Shown here piece after piece: positions 27,486 through 36,030 of a stretch of 64,000 bases of DNA. The stretch comes from Clostridium sp. KNHs205. Its GTDB lineage: Bacteria > Bacillota > Clostridia > Lachnospirales > Lachnospiraceae. The position numbers were made by a program, and so were the translations under genes. Every line of letters begins with the position of its first letter. Position 1 is the stretch's first letter. Below the pieces are notes generated by a model, which saw nothing but the letters and a program-made list of their open reading frames with translations, was not told where the DNA came from and ran no database searches. Where the stretch lies: assembly GCF_000702945.1 (NCBI RefSeq), contig NZ_JNLE01000003.1, positions 3,395,501 through 3,459,500 of the forward strand, written 5' to 3'.

Positions 27486-27530
27486 GATATCTGCAGATTG
27501 CAGCAAATACGGATTATGAAAGGCAGATAG

Positions 27531-29153
27531 ATGAAGAGTTATAATGGAAAGTCAATTTATAATGGTATTGCCATTGGAAAAATATTCTATTATGAAAAAG
27601 AAGCACATGTAATTAAAAAAGAACAGATTGAGGATGAGAATAAGGAACTCATACGCTTTAGACAAGCTAAAGAGCAGGCAGTAGAGGAACTTCAGGTGCT
27701 TTATCAAAAAGCTTTAAAAGAAGCCGGTGAAGAGAGTGCAGCTATTTTTGAAGTGCATGCTATGATGTTGGAAGATGAGGATTATATCGGCTCTGTGTTA
27801 AATTTGATATCTCAGGAAAAAGTGAATGCTGAATATGCAGTTGATCGAACAGGCGATAACTTCTCAAAGATGTTTGCCGAAATGGAAGATGAATATTTTA
27901 AAGCGAGAGCTATTGATATAAAGGATATTTCTGAAAGAATAATTTCCTGCTTATTAAACAAACAAGCCAATAAAGATACCTGGAAAGAACCTGCTATTAT
28001 TCTGGCAAAAGACTTGTCCCCCAGCGAAACAGTACAAATGGATAAATCCAGGATACTCGGATTTCTTACAGAACTGGGGTCTGTTAATTCCCACACCGCG
28101 ATTTTAGCAAGGACAATGAATATTCCTGCTCTGACAGGTATCCCTGCTGTCTTAGAATTAAACGGTAAAATGGCTGTTCTGGACGGTTATTCAGGTACGC
28201 TGATTATAGAGCCCAATGATGAAATACTGTCAGAGATGAGAAAGAAACAACAGGAGGATATAGAGAGCAGCAGGAGTCTGCAGAAGCTTAAAGGCCAGGA
28301 GACAAAGACTTTAGACGGAAGAAAGATAAAGCTCTATGCCAACATCGGAAGTGTAGAGGATGTATCCGCTGTCCTTGAAAATGATGCAGAAGGAATCGGT
28401 CTGTTTCGAAGTGAATTCCTATATCTTGAGAAAAATACTTATCCCACAGAAGAAGAGCAGTTCAATGCCTATCGCAGCGTTCTTGAAAAAATGGGAGGTA
28501 AGAAGGTTATTATCCGTACATTGGATATCGGAGCAGATAAGCAGATCGCTTATTTCAATCTGGAAAAAGAAGAAAATCCAGCCATGGGTTACAGAGCCAT
28601 CAGAATATGCCTTGACAGAACGGATATCTTCAAAACCCAGTTAAGAGCTTTGCTCAGAGCAAGTATATATGGCAATTTAGCAGTGATGTATCCCATGATA
28701 ATATCTGTAGAGGAAGTAAAGCAGATCAAAGCCATTGTAAGTGAGGTGCAGAAGGAGCTGACGGAACAGGGAATCGCTTATGGTGAAATAGAACAGGGGA
28801 TTATGATAGAGACTCCTGCGGCAGTTATGGAAAGTGATGTTCTGGCGAAAGAAGTGAGTTTCTTCAGTATCGGTACAAATGACCTGACACAATATACATT
28901 GGCTCTTGACCGCCAGAACCCTAAACTGGATGCCCTCTATGACGCCTGCCATCCGGCAGTTCTTAAAATGATTCAAATGGTAATCAACAATGGACACAAA
29001 GAAGGCTGCTGGGTAGGCATCTGCGGAGAACTAGGTGCTGAGCTTACGATGACGGAAACATTTATTGATATGGGAATAGATGAACTATCTGTTTCCTCAC
29101 CACTCATATTACCAGTTCGAAACGTAGTTAATAATATTCGTAAGCAGATGTAA
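27531..29153 (+). CDS. ptsI: PTS enzyme I (phosphoenolpyruvate-protein phosphotransferase)
   Basis: A 540-residue enzyme I, slightly shorter than the usual 570. The N-terminal HPr-binding domain is followed by the phospho-His188 in NSHTAILAR. The C-terminal PEP-binding barrel contains GIGLFRSEFLYL, TLDIGADK, MIETPAAV and SIGTNDLTQYTLA, plus the active Cys loop GICGE. It takes phosphate from PEP and passes it to the HPr encoded 45 bp upstream. With its own HPr, permease and glucosidase, the operon holds a complete PTS chain. Whether another general ptsHI pair exists elsewhere in the genome cannot be seen here. A 16-bp tandem array begins at its stop codon. Confidence 0.93.
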   Translation: MKSYNGKSIYNGIAIGKIFYYEKEAHVIKKEQIEDENKELIRFRQAKEQAVEELQVLYQKALKEAGEESAAIFEVHAMMLEDEDYIGSVLNLISQEKVNAEYAVDRTGDNFSKMFAEMEDEYFKARAIDIKDISERIISCLLNKQANKDTWKEPAIILAKDLSPSETVQMDKSRILGFLTELGSVNSHTAILARTMNIPALTGIPAVLELNGKMAVLDGYSGTLIIEPNDEILSEMRKKQQEDIESSRSLQKLKGQETKTLDGRKIKLYANIGSVEDVSAVLENDAEGIGLFRSEFLYLEKNTYPTEEEQFNAYRSVLEKMGGKKVIIRTLDIGADKQIAYFNLEKEENPAMGYRAIRICLDRTDIFKTQLRALLRASIYGNLAVMYPMIISVEEVKQIKAIVSEVQKELTEQGIAYGEIEQGIMIETPAAVMESDVLAKEVSFFSIGTNDLTQYTLALDRQNPKLDALYDACHPAVLKMIQMVINNGHKEGCWVGICGELGAELTMTETFIDMGIDELSVSSPLILPVRNVVNNIRKQM

Positions 29154-29327
29154 CAAGAAGTGAATATAACAAGAAGTGAATATAACAAGAAGTGAATATA
29201 ACAAGAAGCGAATATAACAAGAAGTGAATATAGCAAGAAGTGAATATAACAAGAAGCGAATATAACAAGAAGTAGATATAACAGGAAGTAGACGTAATAA
29301 GAAGCAGATAAAACAAGTATTGATATC
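29152..29327. repeat. Tandem array, 16-bp unit, about eleven copies
   Basis: The unit AACAAGAAGTGAATAT is repeated head to tail from the ptsI stop codon. The first seven copies are nearly exact (variants GAAGCG and AGCAAG). The last three or four decay (AACAGGAAGTAGACGT, AATAAGAAGCAGATAA). There are no spacers. Minus-strand ORFs over this region arise from the repeat and lack a ribosome site. Confidence 0.92.
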
Positions 29328-29376
29328 AGAAGAACCAGATGTAACAAGAATTTATTATAATAAGGCATTTAAAAAT

Positions 29377-29417
29377 GGACGAATTGAATTCCAGCCAGGA
29401 ATCATTCGTCCGTTTTT
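29377..29417 (+). terminator. Intrinsic terminator of the beta-glucoside operon
   Basis: GGACGAAT (29377-29384) pairs with ATTCGTCC (29404-29411), with a further inner GAATTCC/GGAA stem, followed by GTTTTTA. It lies 50 bp after the tandem array, so the array is probably transcribed. Confidence 0.75.
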
Positions 29418-29479
29418 ATGGTTGTAAATGAATATTATTTACAATAGCTTCACAACCTGAATATAACGTAATAGGAGTC

Positions 29480-29509
29480 TTGCCAACAACTATTCATATC
29501 TGATATAAT
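29480..29509 (+). promoter_or_regulatory. Promoter of the yqeG-aroK-aroQ group
   Basis: TTGCCA at 29480, an 18-bp spacer, and TATAAT at 29504. This is a good vegetative promoter 54 bp before the yqeG start codon. Confidence 0.7.
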
Positions 29510-29562
29510 TGTGAGAAAAGCAATGGAAAAACCAATTGCTGAAATCGGAAAGAGAGGATAAC

Positions 29563-30084
29563 ATGATTCATATTTTTTACCCGGATGAATCTGCGGATTC
29601 CGCTTATGCAATAGATTACGCTGACCTATATAAGAAAGGGTACAGGGGGATTCTATTCGATATAGACAATACACTTGTTGAACATGGTAAAGATGCGGAT
29701 GATAAAGCTAAGCAACTGATAAAAGAGTTGGTGGAGTTAGGCTTTAAAGTCTGTTTTATATCCAATAACAGTGAAGAAAGAGTAAAGCGATTTAATAAAG
29801 ATCTCCATCAAAGTTACGTATTTAAAGCAAATAAACCTGCCAGAACCGGATATTTAAAAGGTGTTAAAGTTCTGGGAACTAATCTGAAGAATACTGTATT
29901 TGTGGGAGATCAATTATTCACGGATGTGTATGGAGCAAGAAGGGTTGGCCTTAAGAGTTATTTTGTCAAGCCTGTTGGGGAGGACATAGAGATTCAGATA
30001 ATTCTTAAGCGTTATCTGGAGAAAGTCGTATTATTTTTTTATAAAAACTTTCACAAAAAGAGAAAATATATTCATAAAAAATGA
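29563..30084 (+). CDS. YqeG family HAD-type phosphatase
   Basis: A 173-residue HAD-superfamily phosphatase, YqeG family (IIIA subfamily). The catalytic motif FDIDNTL has Asp33 (nucleophile) and Asp35. Motif II is FISNNSEER, and motif III and IV residues are in KPARTGYLKG and VFVGDQLFTDVYGARR. The start is ATG at 29563 because AGAGAGG is 6 nt upstream; the longer frame lacks a site. Position upstream of shikimate kinase, dehydroquinase and EF-P is common in clostridia. The physiological substrate is not settled to my knowledge. Confidence 0.9.
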   Translation: MIHIFYPDESADSAYAIDYADLYKKGYRGILFDIDNTLVEHGKDADDKAKQLIKELVELGFKVCFISNNSEERVKRFNKDLHQSYVFKANKPARTGYLKGVKVLGTNLKNTVFVGDQLFTDVYGARRVGLKSYFVKPVGEDIEIQIILKRYLEKVVLFFYKNFHKKRKYIHKK

Positions 30085-30204
30085 AATATGTATGATTTGG
30101 ACTAGTATAGTAATTTCTTTCCAGCATAAAAATAATAAATTTATTAAGGCTTATTTATACTGAAGAGAAGAGAATTGTTAGTCAAATATATAGAAAGAGA
30201 ACAT

Positions 30205-30708
30205 ATGAATAACATAATACTGATAGGGTTTATGGGCTGCGGTAAAACAACAGCTGGACAACAGCTTGCGAAGAGACTTGGGTATGATTTTCTGGATACG
30301 GACAAGTACATTGAACAGAAGCAAGGGCAACCGGTCAGCAGGATATTTGAAACCCAGGGAGAAGAAGTGTTTCGGCGAATGGAGACAGAAACTGTCAGAG
30401 ATTTCGTGGGTATATTACAGAGAACAGTTTTATCCGTGGGTGGAGGTTTGCCAATAACACCTGGAAATGCCGATTTGTTAAAAGAGCTTGGGACGGTCAT
30501 CTACCTGGAGGCATCCAAGGAAGTACTGGCAGCAAGGCTAAAGAGCGATACTACAAGACCCTTGCTGGTGGATAAGGAGGGCTCCAATCGAATGGAAGCC
30601 TTGTATGACTACCGCCTGCCCCGTTACGAAGAAGCAGCACATATAAAGATAGTAACAGAGGGTAAAAATCTGCTGGAAGTAGTTAACAGCATTCTGGAAA
30701 GTATTTAA
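30205..30708 (+). CDS. aroK: Shikimate kinase
   Basis: A 167-residue P-loop kinase that phosphorylates shikimate at O3 in the chorismate pathway. The Walker A loop is GFMGCGKTTAG (residues 8-18). The shikimate-binding Asp lies in DTDKYIE, the GGGLP motif is present, and the lid has RPLL. The ATG at 30205 fits the normal N-terminus and follows a weak AAAGAGA site; an upstream in-frame TTG has none. It is 30 bp before aroQ, so the two are cotranscribed. Confidence 0.94.
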   Translation: MNNIILIGFMGCGKTTAGQQLAKRLGYDFLDTDKYIEQKQGQPVSRIFETQGEEVFRRMETETVRDFVGILQRTVLSVGGGLPITPGNADLLKELGTVIYLEASKEVLAARLKSDTTRPLLVDKEGSNRMEALYDYRLPRYEEAAHIKIVTEGKNLLEVVNSILESI

Positions 30709-30738
30709 TGGACAGAGCAAACAGGAGGAACAGTTACA

Positions 30739-31173
30739 ATGAAACTGCTGGTTATTAACGGTCCCAATCTGAACTTTTTGGGTATTCGGGAGAAAACCGT
30801 ATATGGAGCTGAGGATTACAGTTATTTAAAGTCCCTTATACAGGAAAAAGCTATAAGCGAGAACATAACTGTTGATATCTTTCAGAGCAATACGGAAGGA
30901 AATATTATTGACCGCATCCAGGAAGCATATTTTGACGGGACACAGGGTATAATTATTAACCCCGGTGCGTATACTCATTACAGTTATGCTATTAGAGATG
31001 CACTGGCTTCTATTACTGTGCCAATTATTGAGGTACATATATCTAACGTACACAAACGGGAAGAATTCAGGCATATATCTGTAACGGCTCCAGTGTGTAC
31101 CGGTCAGATAGTGGGGCTTGGACTGAAAGGTTATCTGTTAGCGATTGATGCAATATTATCTTTGGTAAAATAG
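30739..31173 (+). CDS. aroQ: Type II 3-dehydroquinate dehydratase
   Basis: A 144-residue enzyme that dehydrates 3-dehydroquinate to 3-dehydroshikimate. The signature INGPNLNFLGIREKTVYG holds the catalytic Tyr22 and the lid Arg. His100 in IIEVHISN and the segment NPGAYTHYSYAIRDAL complete the active site. Type II enzymes form dodecamers. AGGAGG lies upstream of the ATG. It catalyses a step two before the kinase encoded immediately upstream. Confidence 0.95.
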   Translation: MKLLVINGPNLNFLGIREKTVYGAEDYSYLKSLIQEKAISENITVDIFQSNTEGNIIDRIQEAYFDGTQGIIINPGAYTHYSYAIRDALASITVPIIEVHISNVHKREEFRHISVTAPVCTGQIVGLGLKGYLLAIDAILSLVK

Positions 31174-31228
31174 CTAATATACGAAATCGTTCTAATTGTA
31201 CGTTTTTTTACGCTTTTATAAAAAATAG

Positions 31229-31257
31229 TTGAAAAAAATTGATTAATAAGATAAACT
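31229..31257 (+). promoter_or_regulatory. Promoter of efp
   Basis: TTGAAA at 31229, a 17-bp spacer and TAAACT at 31252, with the ribosome site AAGGAGG at 31274. It lies in the 119-bp gap after aroQ. Confidence 0.55.
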
Positions 31258-31292
31258 ATAGTGTAGTTAATTTAAGGAGGAAAATATCATTT

Positions 31293-31850
31293 ATGGTATC
31301 AGCAGGCGATTTTAGAAATGGCTTAACTATCGAATTAGATAATAATGTTTACCAGGTAATTGAATTTCAGCACGTAAAACCCGGAAAGGGAGCTGCTTTC
31401 GTTCGTACAAAGCTTAGAAATATTAAGAGTGGTGGTGTTATAGAGAGAACTTTCAGACCTACTGAGAAGTGTCCTCAGGCTCACATTGAACGTTCTGATA
31501 TGCAGTACTTATACAATGACGGAGAGCTTTATAACTTTATGGATGTAAACACATTTGACCAGTTTGCTCTTAACGAAGAATCTGTTGGAGATTCTTTAAA
31601 ATTTGTAAAAGAGAACGATATGGTTAAGATGCTTTCCCATAACGGACAAGTATTTGCAATCGAGCCTCAGTTATTCGTAGAGCTTGTTATTACAAGCACT
31701 GAACCAGGTTTTAAAGGAGACACTGCTCAGGGTGCTACAAAGCCTGCCGTAGTTGAAACCGGAGCAACTGTTTATGTTCCTTTATTCGTTGAAGAAGGCG
31801 ACAAGATCAGTATTGATACAAGAACTGGTGAATACTTAAAGAGAGTATAA
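31293..31850 (+). CDS. efp: Elongation factor P
   Basis: A 185-residue EF-P, which relieves ribosome stalling at polyproline. It has three beta-barrel domains; the tip residue is Lys32 in VKPGKGAAF, the site modified in many bacteria. The C-terminal domain ends [14 protein letters not shown], as is standard. The ATG at 31293 gives the usual start [17 protein letters not shown] at 31274-31280 leaves a long 12-nt spacing. A strong terminator follows. Confidence 0.96.
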   Translation: MVSAGDFRNGLTIELDNNVYQVIEFQHVKPGKGAAFVRTKLRNIKSGGVIERTFRPTEKCPQAHIERSDMQYLYNDGELYNFMDVNTFDQFALNEESVGDSLKFVKENDMVKMLSHNGQVFAIEPQLFVELVITSTEPGFKGDTAQGATKPAVVETGATVYVPLFVEEGDKISIDTRTGEYLKRV

Positions 31851-31873
31851 TTGAATATTTAAGAATAATATGA

Positions 31874-31920
31874 GCGTAATCCAAGAAAATCAAGGTTTTC
31901 TGTGGATTACGCAATTTTTA
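31874..31920 (+). terminator. Intrinsic terminator after efp
   Basis: GCGTAATCCAAGAAAA pairs with TTTTCTGTGGATTACGC (ending 31912), followed by AATTTTTA. Confidence 0.82.
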
Positions 31921-32059
31921 TACTTAATTGAAATAATTAATTGAAAAGCCGATATTCTCCTTTATATTTTATAAATTCATTGTGAGTTTTGTTAAGATAG
32001 TTTTTTTCGATTTATAGCATATGCTAAATATGTTATGTATAATGAGAGAGGGAATGGAT

Positions 32060-32731
32060 ATGTTTAGAAAAAGGGTACTTTTAATAATTATTACATTATT
32101 TACATTATATTGCTTAAATGATAAGATTGTGTCAGCTGAAAGTAAAACAAGTAAACCAACAGATATTCAAATACAAGCTTCCGGAAATAAATTGGATGAT
32201 TTTATTCCGAAAGATTGGAAGTTAGTCAGTAAGGTTAAGGGAGATTTAAATAAAGACAAATTAAAAGATATTGCAGCAGTAATTGAATATACAGGGGATT
32301 ATACTGATAATGAGGAAGAGGAAGGGATAGGCAAGCCAAGAGTCTTATTTATTATATTACAAAAAAAAGATGGTTCTTTTAAACTGGCCGTTCAGTCAGC
32401 CAATCTGATAATGAGAGAAGGAGAGGGAGGCGTATTAGGAGATCCCTTTGACGGAATAGAGTATAATAGAGGTTCTGTGGTTATTTCTTTTTATGGAGGA
32501 AGCGCCTGGAGATGGGGTTATACCTATCGATTTCGTTATCAAAACAAAGATTGGTATCTAATCGGTAAAACAGAACTGTCTGAAAATGTGAACACAGGAG
32601 AATGTAAAATCATTGATACTAATTGCATTACCGGGCATCAGATTATCACTTCTGTTGATCCAAAAGGCAAAAAGAAGGTAATAACCCATAATATTGGGAA
32701 AAAGCAATTAAAAAAACTAATAGATTTTTAA
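32060..32731 (+). CDS. Secreted protein of unknown function
   Basis: A 223-residue protein with a signal peptide (MFRKRVLLIIITLFTLYCL, likely cut after IVSA). The mature part contains GDLNKDKLKDIAAVIEY, an Asp/Asn-rich turn like those in FG-GAP/dockerin-like calcium loops, and a Trp/Tyr-rich core (GGSAWRWGYTYRFRYQNKDWYLIG). ATG at 32060 is chosen because AGAGAGGGA lies 8 nt upstream; an ATG 6 bp earlier is too close to that site. No family name comes to mind. It stands alone, and the 240 bp after it hold no gene I can support. Confidence 0.72.
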   Translation: MFRKRVLLIIITLFTLYCLNDKIVSAESKTSKPTDIQIQASGNKLDDFIPKDWKLVSKVKGDLNKDKLKDIAAVIEYTGDYTDNEEEEGIGKPRVLFIILQKKDGSFKLAVQSANLIMREGEGGVLGDPFDGIEYNRGSVVISFYGGSAWRWGYTYRFRYQNKDWYLIGKTELSENVNTGECKIIDTNCITGHQIITSVDPKGKKKVITHNIGKKQLKKLIDF

Positions 32732-32972
32732 GCTGGTGGAATATACCAATACTATCTTGCTTATTTGTGGAATTTTATTGATGCCTGTTCTTATTCTGGC
32801 ATTATACTTCTCCATAATACAAAGAAAATAATATTATACTATATATCTGATTTATAATATAAATGGAATATAAATTAAGATCCCTGCAAACATTGAAATC
32901 ATTGAAATCATCATATATGATATGAATAATACTTAAAATCGCAAAAGAACAGCGTAAACTAAGGAGATAAAA

Positions 32973-33545
32973 ATGAGTATTGTAATGGCTGTAGCAAACA
33001 TGAATAGAGTAGTTGTAAAGTGTGATGGAACTGCGCTTGATTTTGAAACCAGTGAAATAACATCTGAAGATTATGAGAAAATAATATATCTTAATGACGA
33101 TTGTATCGTAGGATATATTGGAATGATAGAGGACTGCGAGTTTATCCTGAATGAATATCGTAGATTAGCAGAAGAGTCAAATGTTGATATTAATACATTA
33201 AAGCCTACAACAGTTATCTATGACCTGTGTGAACTTGCAAAAGGAATTGAGGATAGTAAGGTATCCTTTCTGGTTGCGGGAAGGGAAAATGGCAGAATTC
33301 TTCTCTTTGGTTTTACATCTGCAGATCAATATGAGATAAATAATTTCTCGCCGGTAGATGATGAAGAAATAAAATATATAACTCTTGGCAGTGATATTCA
33401 GAAAAATGCCGTACAATACCCGGTGTATTATAGGGCTGAAAAAGCTATAGAAACTACAATGAATGATTATATACGTTATATTGCGACCATTGATGCAGGG
33501 GTAAATAGCAATATATTCACTAAGAAATTAAAGATTAATGATTGA
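32973..33545 (+). CDS. HslV/proteasome-like Ntn-hydrolase fold protein
   Basis: A 190-residue cytoplasmic protein that reads like a proteasome beta or HslV subunit. After Met removal the N-terminus would be Ser (SIVMAVANMNRVVVKCDG), lining up with HslV TTIVSVRRNGQVVIGGDG so that Asp17 coincides. The segment EKIIYLNDDCIVGYIG lines up with HslV KKVRRLYNDKVIAGFAG, putting Lys35 near the catalytic Lys33. Later strands (VSFLVAGRENGRILLFGFTSAD) also fit the fold. There is no hslU or other ATPase beside it. AAGGAG precedes the ATG. The alignment is from memory; the fold call is moderate and the activity is inference. Confidence 0.62.
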   Translation: MSIVMAVANMNRVVVKCDGTALDFETSEITSEDYEKIIYLNDDCIVGYIGMIEDCEFILNEYRRLAEESNVDINTLKPTTVIYDLCELAKGIEDSKVSFLVAGRENGRILLFGFTSADQYEINNFSPVDDEEIKYITLGSDIQKNAVQYPVYYRAEKAIETTMNDYIRYIATIDAGVNSNIFTKKLKIND

Positions 33546-33579
33546 CTTTGAAAAAATAAATATATATATATTATCTAAA

Positions 33580-33621
33580 AAAAGGCGTGATTAAGGGATA
33601 ATCCTAAAATTACGCTTTTTA
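33580..33621 (+). terminator. Intrinsic terminator after the Ntn-like gene
   Basis: GGCGTGATT pairs with AATTACGC (one G-U), with an inner AGGGAT/ATCCT stem, followed by T5. The other 200 bp of the gap before the DUF998 gene hold no ORF I can support. Confidence 0.72.
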
Positions 33622-33817
33622 ACTTATACATATTGTTCTATATTTTACTATGAACTATAATACAAAGAAAGTAACACGATCTATCCAATAAATTATTGTA
33701 AAAATAATTATTATGTAAGTGCTGTTGTATAACAGTCCCTAAAGTTACTAACAGAAATAATTATCATATTTGTGAACAAAAGATAGTAAGGATACTTCAA
33801 GTATGGAAAGGAATATT

Positions 33818-34465
33818 ATGAAAATTATTAAATTGCTTATGCCTTTAGGCATGATAAGTGCTTTCTTTTATTTTCTGCATGTATTTTTAGGACAAATGTT
33901 ATGGAAAGAATATAATCCAATAACAACAGATATTAGTTCTCTGACTGCAGATGGTGCACCCAATGCAGATTTATTGAGAGTATTCACATTGATTTATGGA
34001 GTGTGTTTTCTGGTATTTACTTTAGGAATGATTCTGCGAACCTGGAAAGAAAATCATATAGTTACCCGGATAGGTTATATCCTGTTTTTTGTTATGGCAG
34101 TCACGACAGTTGTTGGTTACAACCTATTCCCTCTAACAGGCAATAAAAATGAAATGAACTTTCAGAATATGATGCATATTATCGTTACGGTAATAGTGGT
34201 ATTTACAACGATTCTCTCGATTTTTATAATTGCCTTCGGCTACCTGAAAAAAGACAAGCTAAAAATTCTGGGACGAATCTGCCTCTTAACAGCATTCCTT
34301 ATAACTATATTTGGGGCAACCAATCCCATAGGTATGGGATTGCAGCTTAATATACTGGGACTGTCCGAGAGGCTGGTTATTTATACCCTCCAGTTGTTTG
34401 TGTTCTTTCTATCCTTCCTCTATTCCTTTGATATTAAGCTGATAATTAAACGTGCGGATACATAA
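33818..34465 (+). CDS. DUF998 family membrane protein
   Basis: A 215-residue protein with about six membrane segments. The segment ISSLTADGAPNA after the first helix is typical of DUF998 proteins, whose function is unknown. ATG at 33818 has GGAAAGGA 5 nt upstream; ATG at 33803 in the same frame is an alternative. It converges on the EFR1 gene with only 11 bp between stops and no visible terminator. Confidence 0.82.
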   Translation: MKIIKLLMPLGMISAFFYFLHVFLGQMLWKEYNPITTDISSLTADGAPNADLLRVFTLIYGVCFLVFTLGMILRTWKENHIVTRIGYILFFVMAVTTVVGYNLFPLTGNKNEMNFQNMMHIIVTVIVVFTTILSIFIIAFGYLKKDKLKILGRICLLTAFLITIFGATNPIGMGLQLNILGLSERLVIYTLQLFVFFLSFLYSFDIKLIIKRADT

Positions 34466-34476
34466 CTATTTCTAAA

Positions 34477-35361
34477 TTATAGATAATATTTTTCAAGATA
34501 TTTTCGAACACCGATTAACAATATCCCCTTTGTTATGCTTTTTACCGGTGGAAATACCTTTAAATAAGCTGTATTGGCAGAGATTTCTTTCAGATTATAT
34601 CCGTTCTTTAAGACAATAAATTTACCGATTCCCGGAACAATAGAGTTATGGGGACAACCATAAATACAACGCATACAAAGGACGCATTTATCATGAAATA
34701 CTGGTTTATTCTTGGAAATACTGATATTTCCTGTTGGACATTGTTTGCTGCACCAGGAACAACCAGTACAACCATCAGTTGTCTTAAGATTTTTACCAAA
34801 GATTTTACCAGAAAATAATCTCTCCATTAGCCCTAAACGAGAAAATAAACGATCAATTACCAGTGGATTCTTTCGGTATAATTTACCAGAGAGTATTTCG
34901 TTGGCTATTTCGTTAACTTTTAATGGTAGTGCCCTTAATAACATAGCAGAAACCACCTCATCATAAGCGACTGCAAAATTGCTGGGCATAACGACCATAG
35001 ATTCGTAACGAACCACATAATTTTTCTGCTCTAACAATCTGATTACCCTTCTACGGCAGGAAGTATTAGGAGATATTTCACCGCCACCGGATACGGAAAT
35101 GACAGCAGCATGAGAGCTTTTATGTACCTGAGATATACGTTCCAGCCATTTCTCAATAGGCTTGGGAGCGTTAAAGGCATATACAGGATAGATAATTATT
35201 AGAAAATCATCTTTCACCTCTTTGAATTTATTTTTGCTTATATCTGTTGTTGTGACTTTCTGCCCTTTGTTAAGTAGTGTATTTTTTAATGCTTCAACCA
35301 CCAGTGCGGTACCGCCGGTCCCACTGAAGTAAGCAATATGAATTGGTTTTGTAATATCCAT
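34477..35361 (-). CDS. EFR1 family flavodoxin-ferredoxin protein
   Basis: A 294-residue cytoplasmic redox protein. The N-terminal half is flavodoxin-like (IHIAYFSGTGGTALVVEAL for FMN phosphate binding). The C-terminal part has two [4Fe-4S] motifs, CTGCSWCSKQCP and CVLCMRCIYGCP. Such EFR1 proteins are frequent in clostridia and probably shuttle electrons in anaerobic metabolism; partners are unknown. GGAGG is 7 nt upstream. It follows the SdpI-like gene by 28 bp on the same strand. Confidence 0.9.
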   Translation of the reverse strand: MDITKPIHIAYFSGTGGTALVVEALKNTLLNKGQKVTTTDISKNKFKEVKDDFLIIIYPVYAFNAPKPIEKWLERISQVHKSSHAAVISVSGGGEISPNTSCRRRVIRLLEQKNYVVRYESMVVMPSNFAVAYDEVVSAMLLRALPLKVNEIANEILSGKLYRKNPLVIDRLFSRLGLMERLFSGKIFGKNLKTTDGCTGCSWCSKQCPTGNISISKNKPVFHDKCVLCMRCIYGCPHNSIVPGIGKFIVLKNGYNLKEISANTAYLKVFPPVKSITKGILLIGVRKYLEKYYL

Positions 35362-35389
35362 AAGATTCCTCCATAACAGATTTTTAAAT

Positions 35390-35764
35390 TTATTCCAAAT
35401 CAGATTTTTTATGTTTTTTTAACTGTAGTTCAGTAAAAATAATGGATCCTGAAACACCTAAAATAAAAACTATAAGATTAATATAAAAACTCTGGATTCC
35501 GTTATCTATCAGTTTCTGTGGAATAAGTACTTTATATGTCAGAATTACAGCCACCAGGTTTAAGAAGGCGACAATTAATGAGCAGTAACCAAAGGTTCTA
35601 TTAGCCATATTCCAGTTATTTCGGGATTTCATAGAAGCTGTCGTTCTATAGCCTGCACTTTTATTACGGTTATCTCTTATTGAACTGGTCATAGATATGC
35701 ATACTAATGCCATTAACAGAGGAAGAGCAATAAAAATCCAAATGCTTAAAAAGATAAATAACAT
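35390..35764 (-). CDS. SdpI-like membrane protein
   Basis: A 124-residue protein with three to four hydrophobic segments. The loop NKSAGYRTTASMKSRNNWNMANRTFG closely follows the conserved GYRT...W..AN..FG motif of the SdpI family, known from the Bacillus immunity protein against the SDP toxin. No toxin gene is nearby, so immunity is not shown. AAAGGAGG precedes the ATG, and it is first in a two-gene unit with the EFR1 gene. Confidence 0.8.
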   Translation of the reverse strand: MLFIFLSIWIFIALPLLMALVCISMTSSIRDNRNKSAGYRTTASMKSRNNWNMANRTFGYCSLIVAFLNLVAVILTYKVLIPQKLIDNGIQSFYINLIVFILGVSGSIIFTELQLKKHKKSDLE

Positions 35765-36030
35765 AACAGAGCCTCCTTTAAATAATGATATCTAATATGT
35801 TAAATAAAGCAGTATACATTATTATACTATATATTACAATAATTTAACATAGGTACTAAAAATAAAAAATTACTCAAAGAATGGTTGAGCCGGTTCAATT
35901 ATTACTTTATAGAAGTATTGCGTAGTGGTAATTATAATTAATATGATTTCAGTGTGAAATAAAACTTGATTTTAAATAATTGCTACAGGAATATTAAGAC
36001 GAAAATTTGGATATACAAGGGAGGAAAAAG

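Noticed and set aside
28973..29368. Minus-strand ORFs with repeated FLLYSLLVIF
   Set aside because: They are translations of the 16-bp array and overlap the end of ptsI; no ribosome site.
32737..32825. Short hydrophobic ORF (GTG start, about 28 residues) after the secreted protein
   Set aside because: No Shine-Dalgarno site and no conserved context; hydrophobic short frames are common in AT-rich DNA.
35390..35764. Toxin-immunity locus based on the SdpI-like protein
   Set aside because: No SdpC-like toxin or SdpAB genes lie nearby, and the neighbour is a redox protein.
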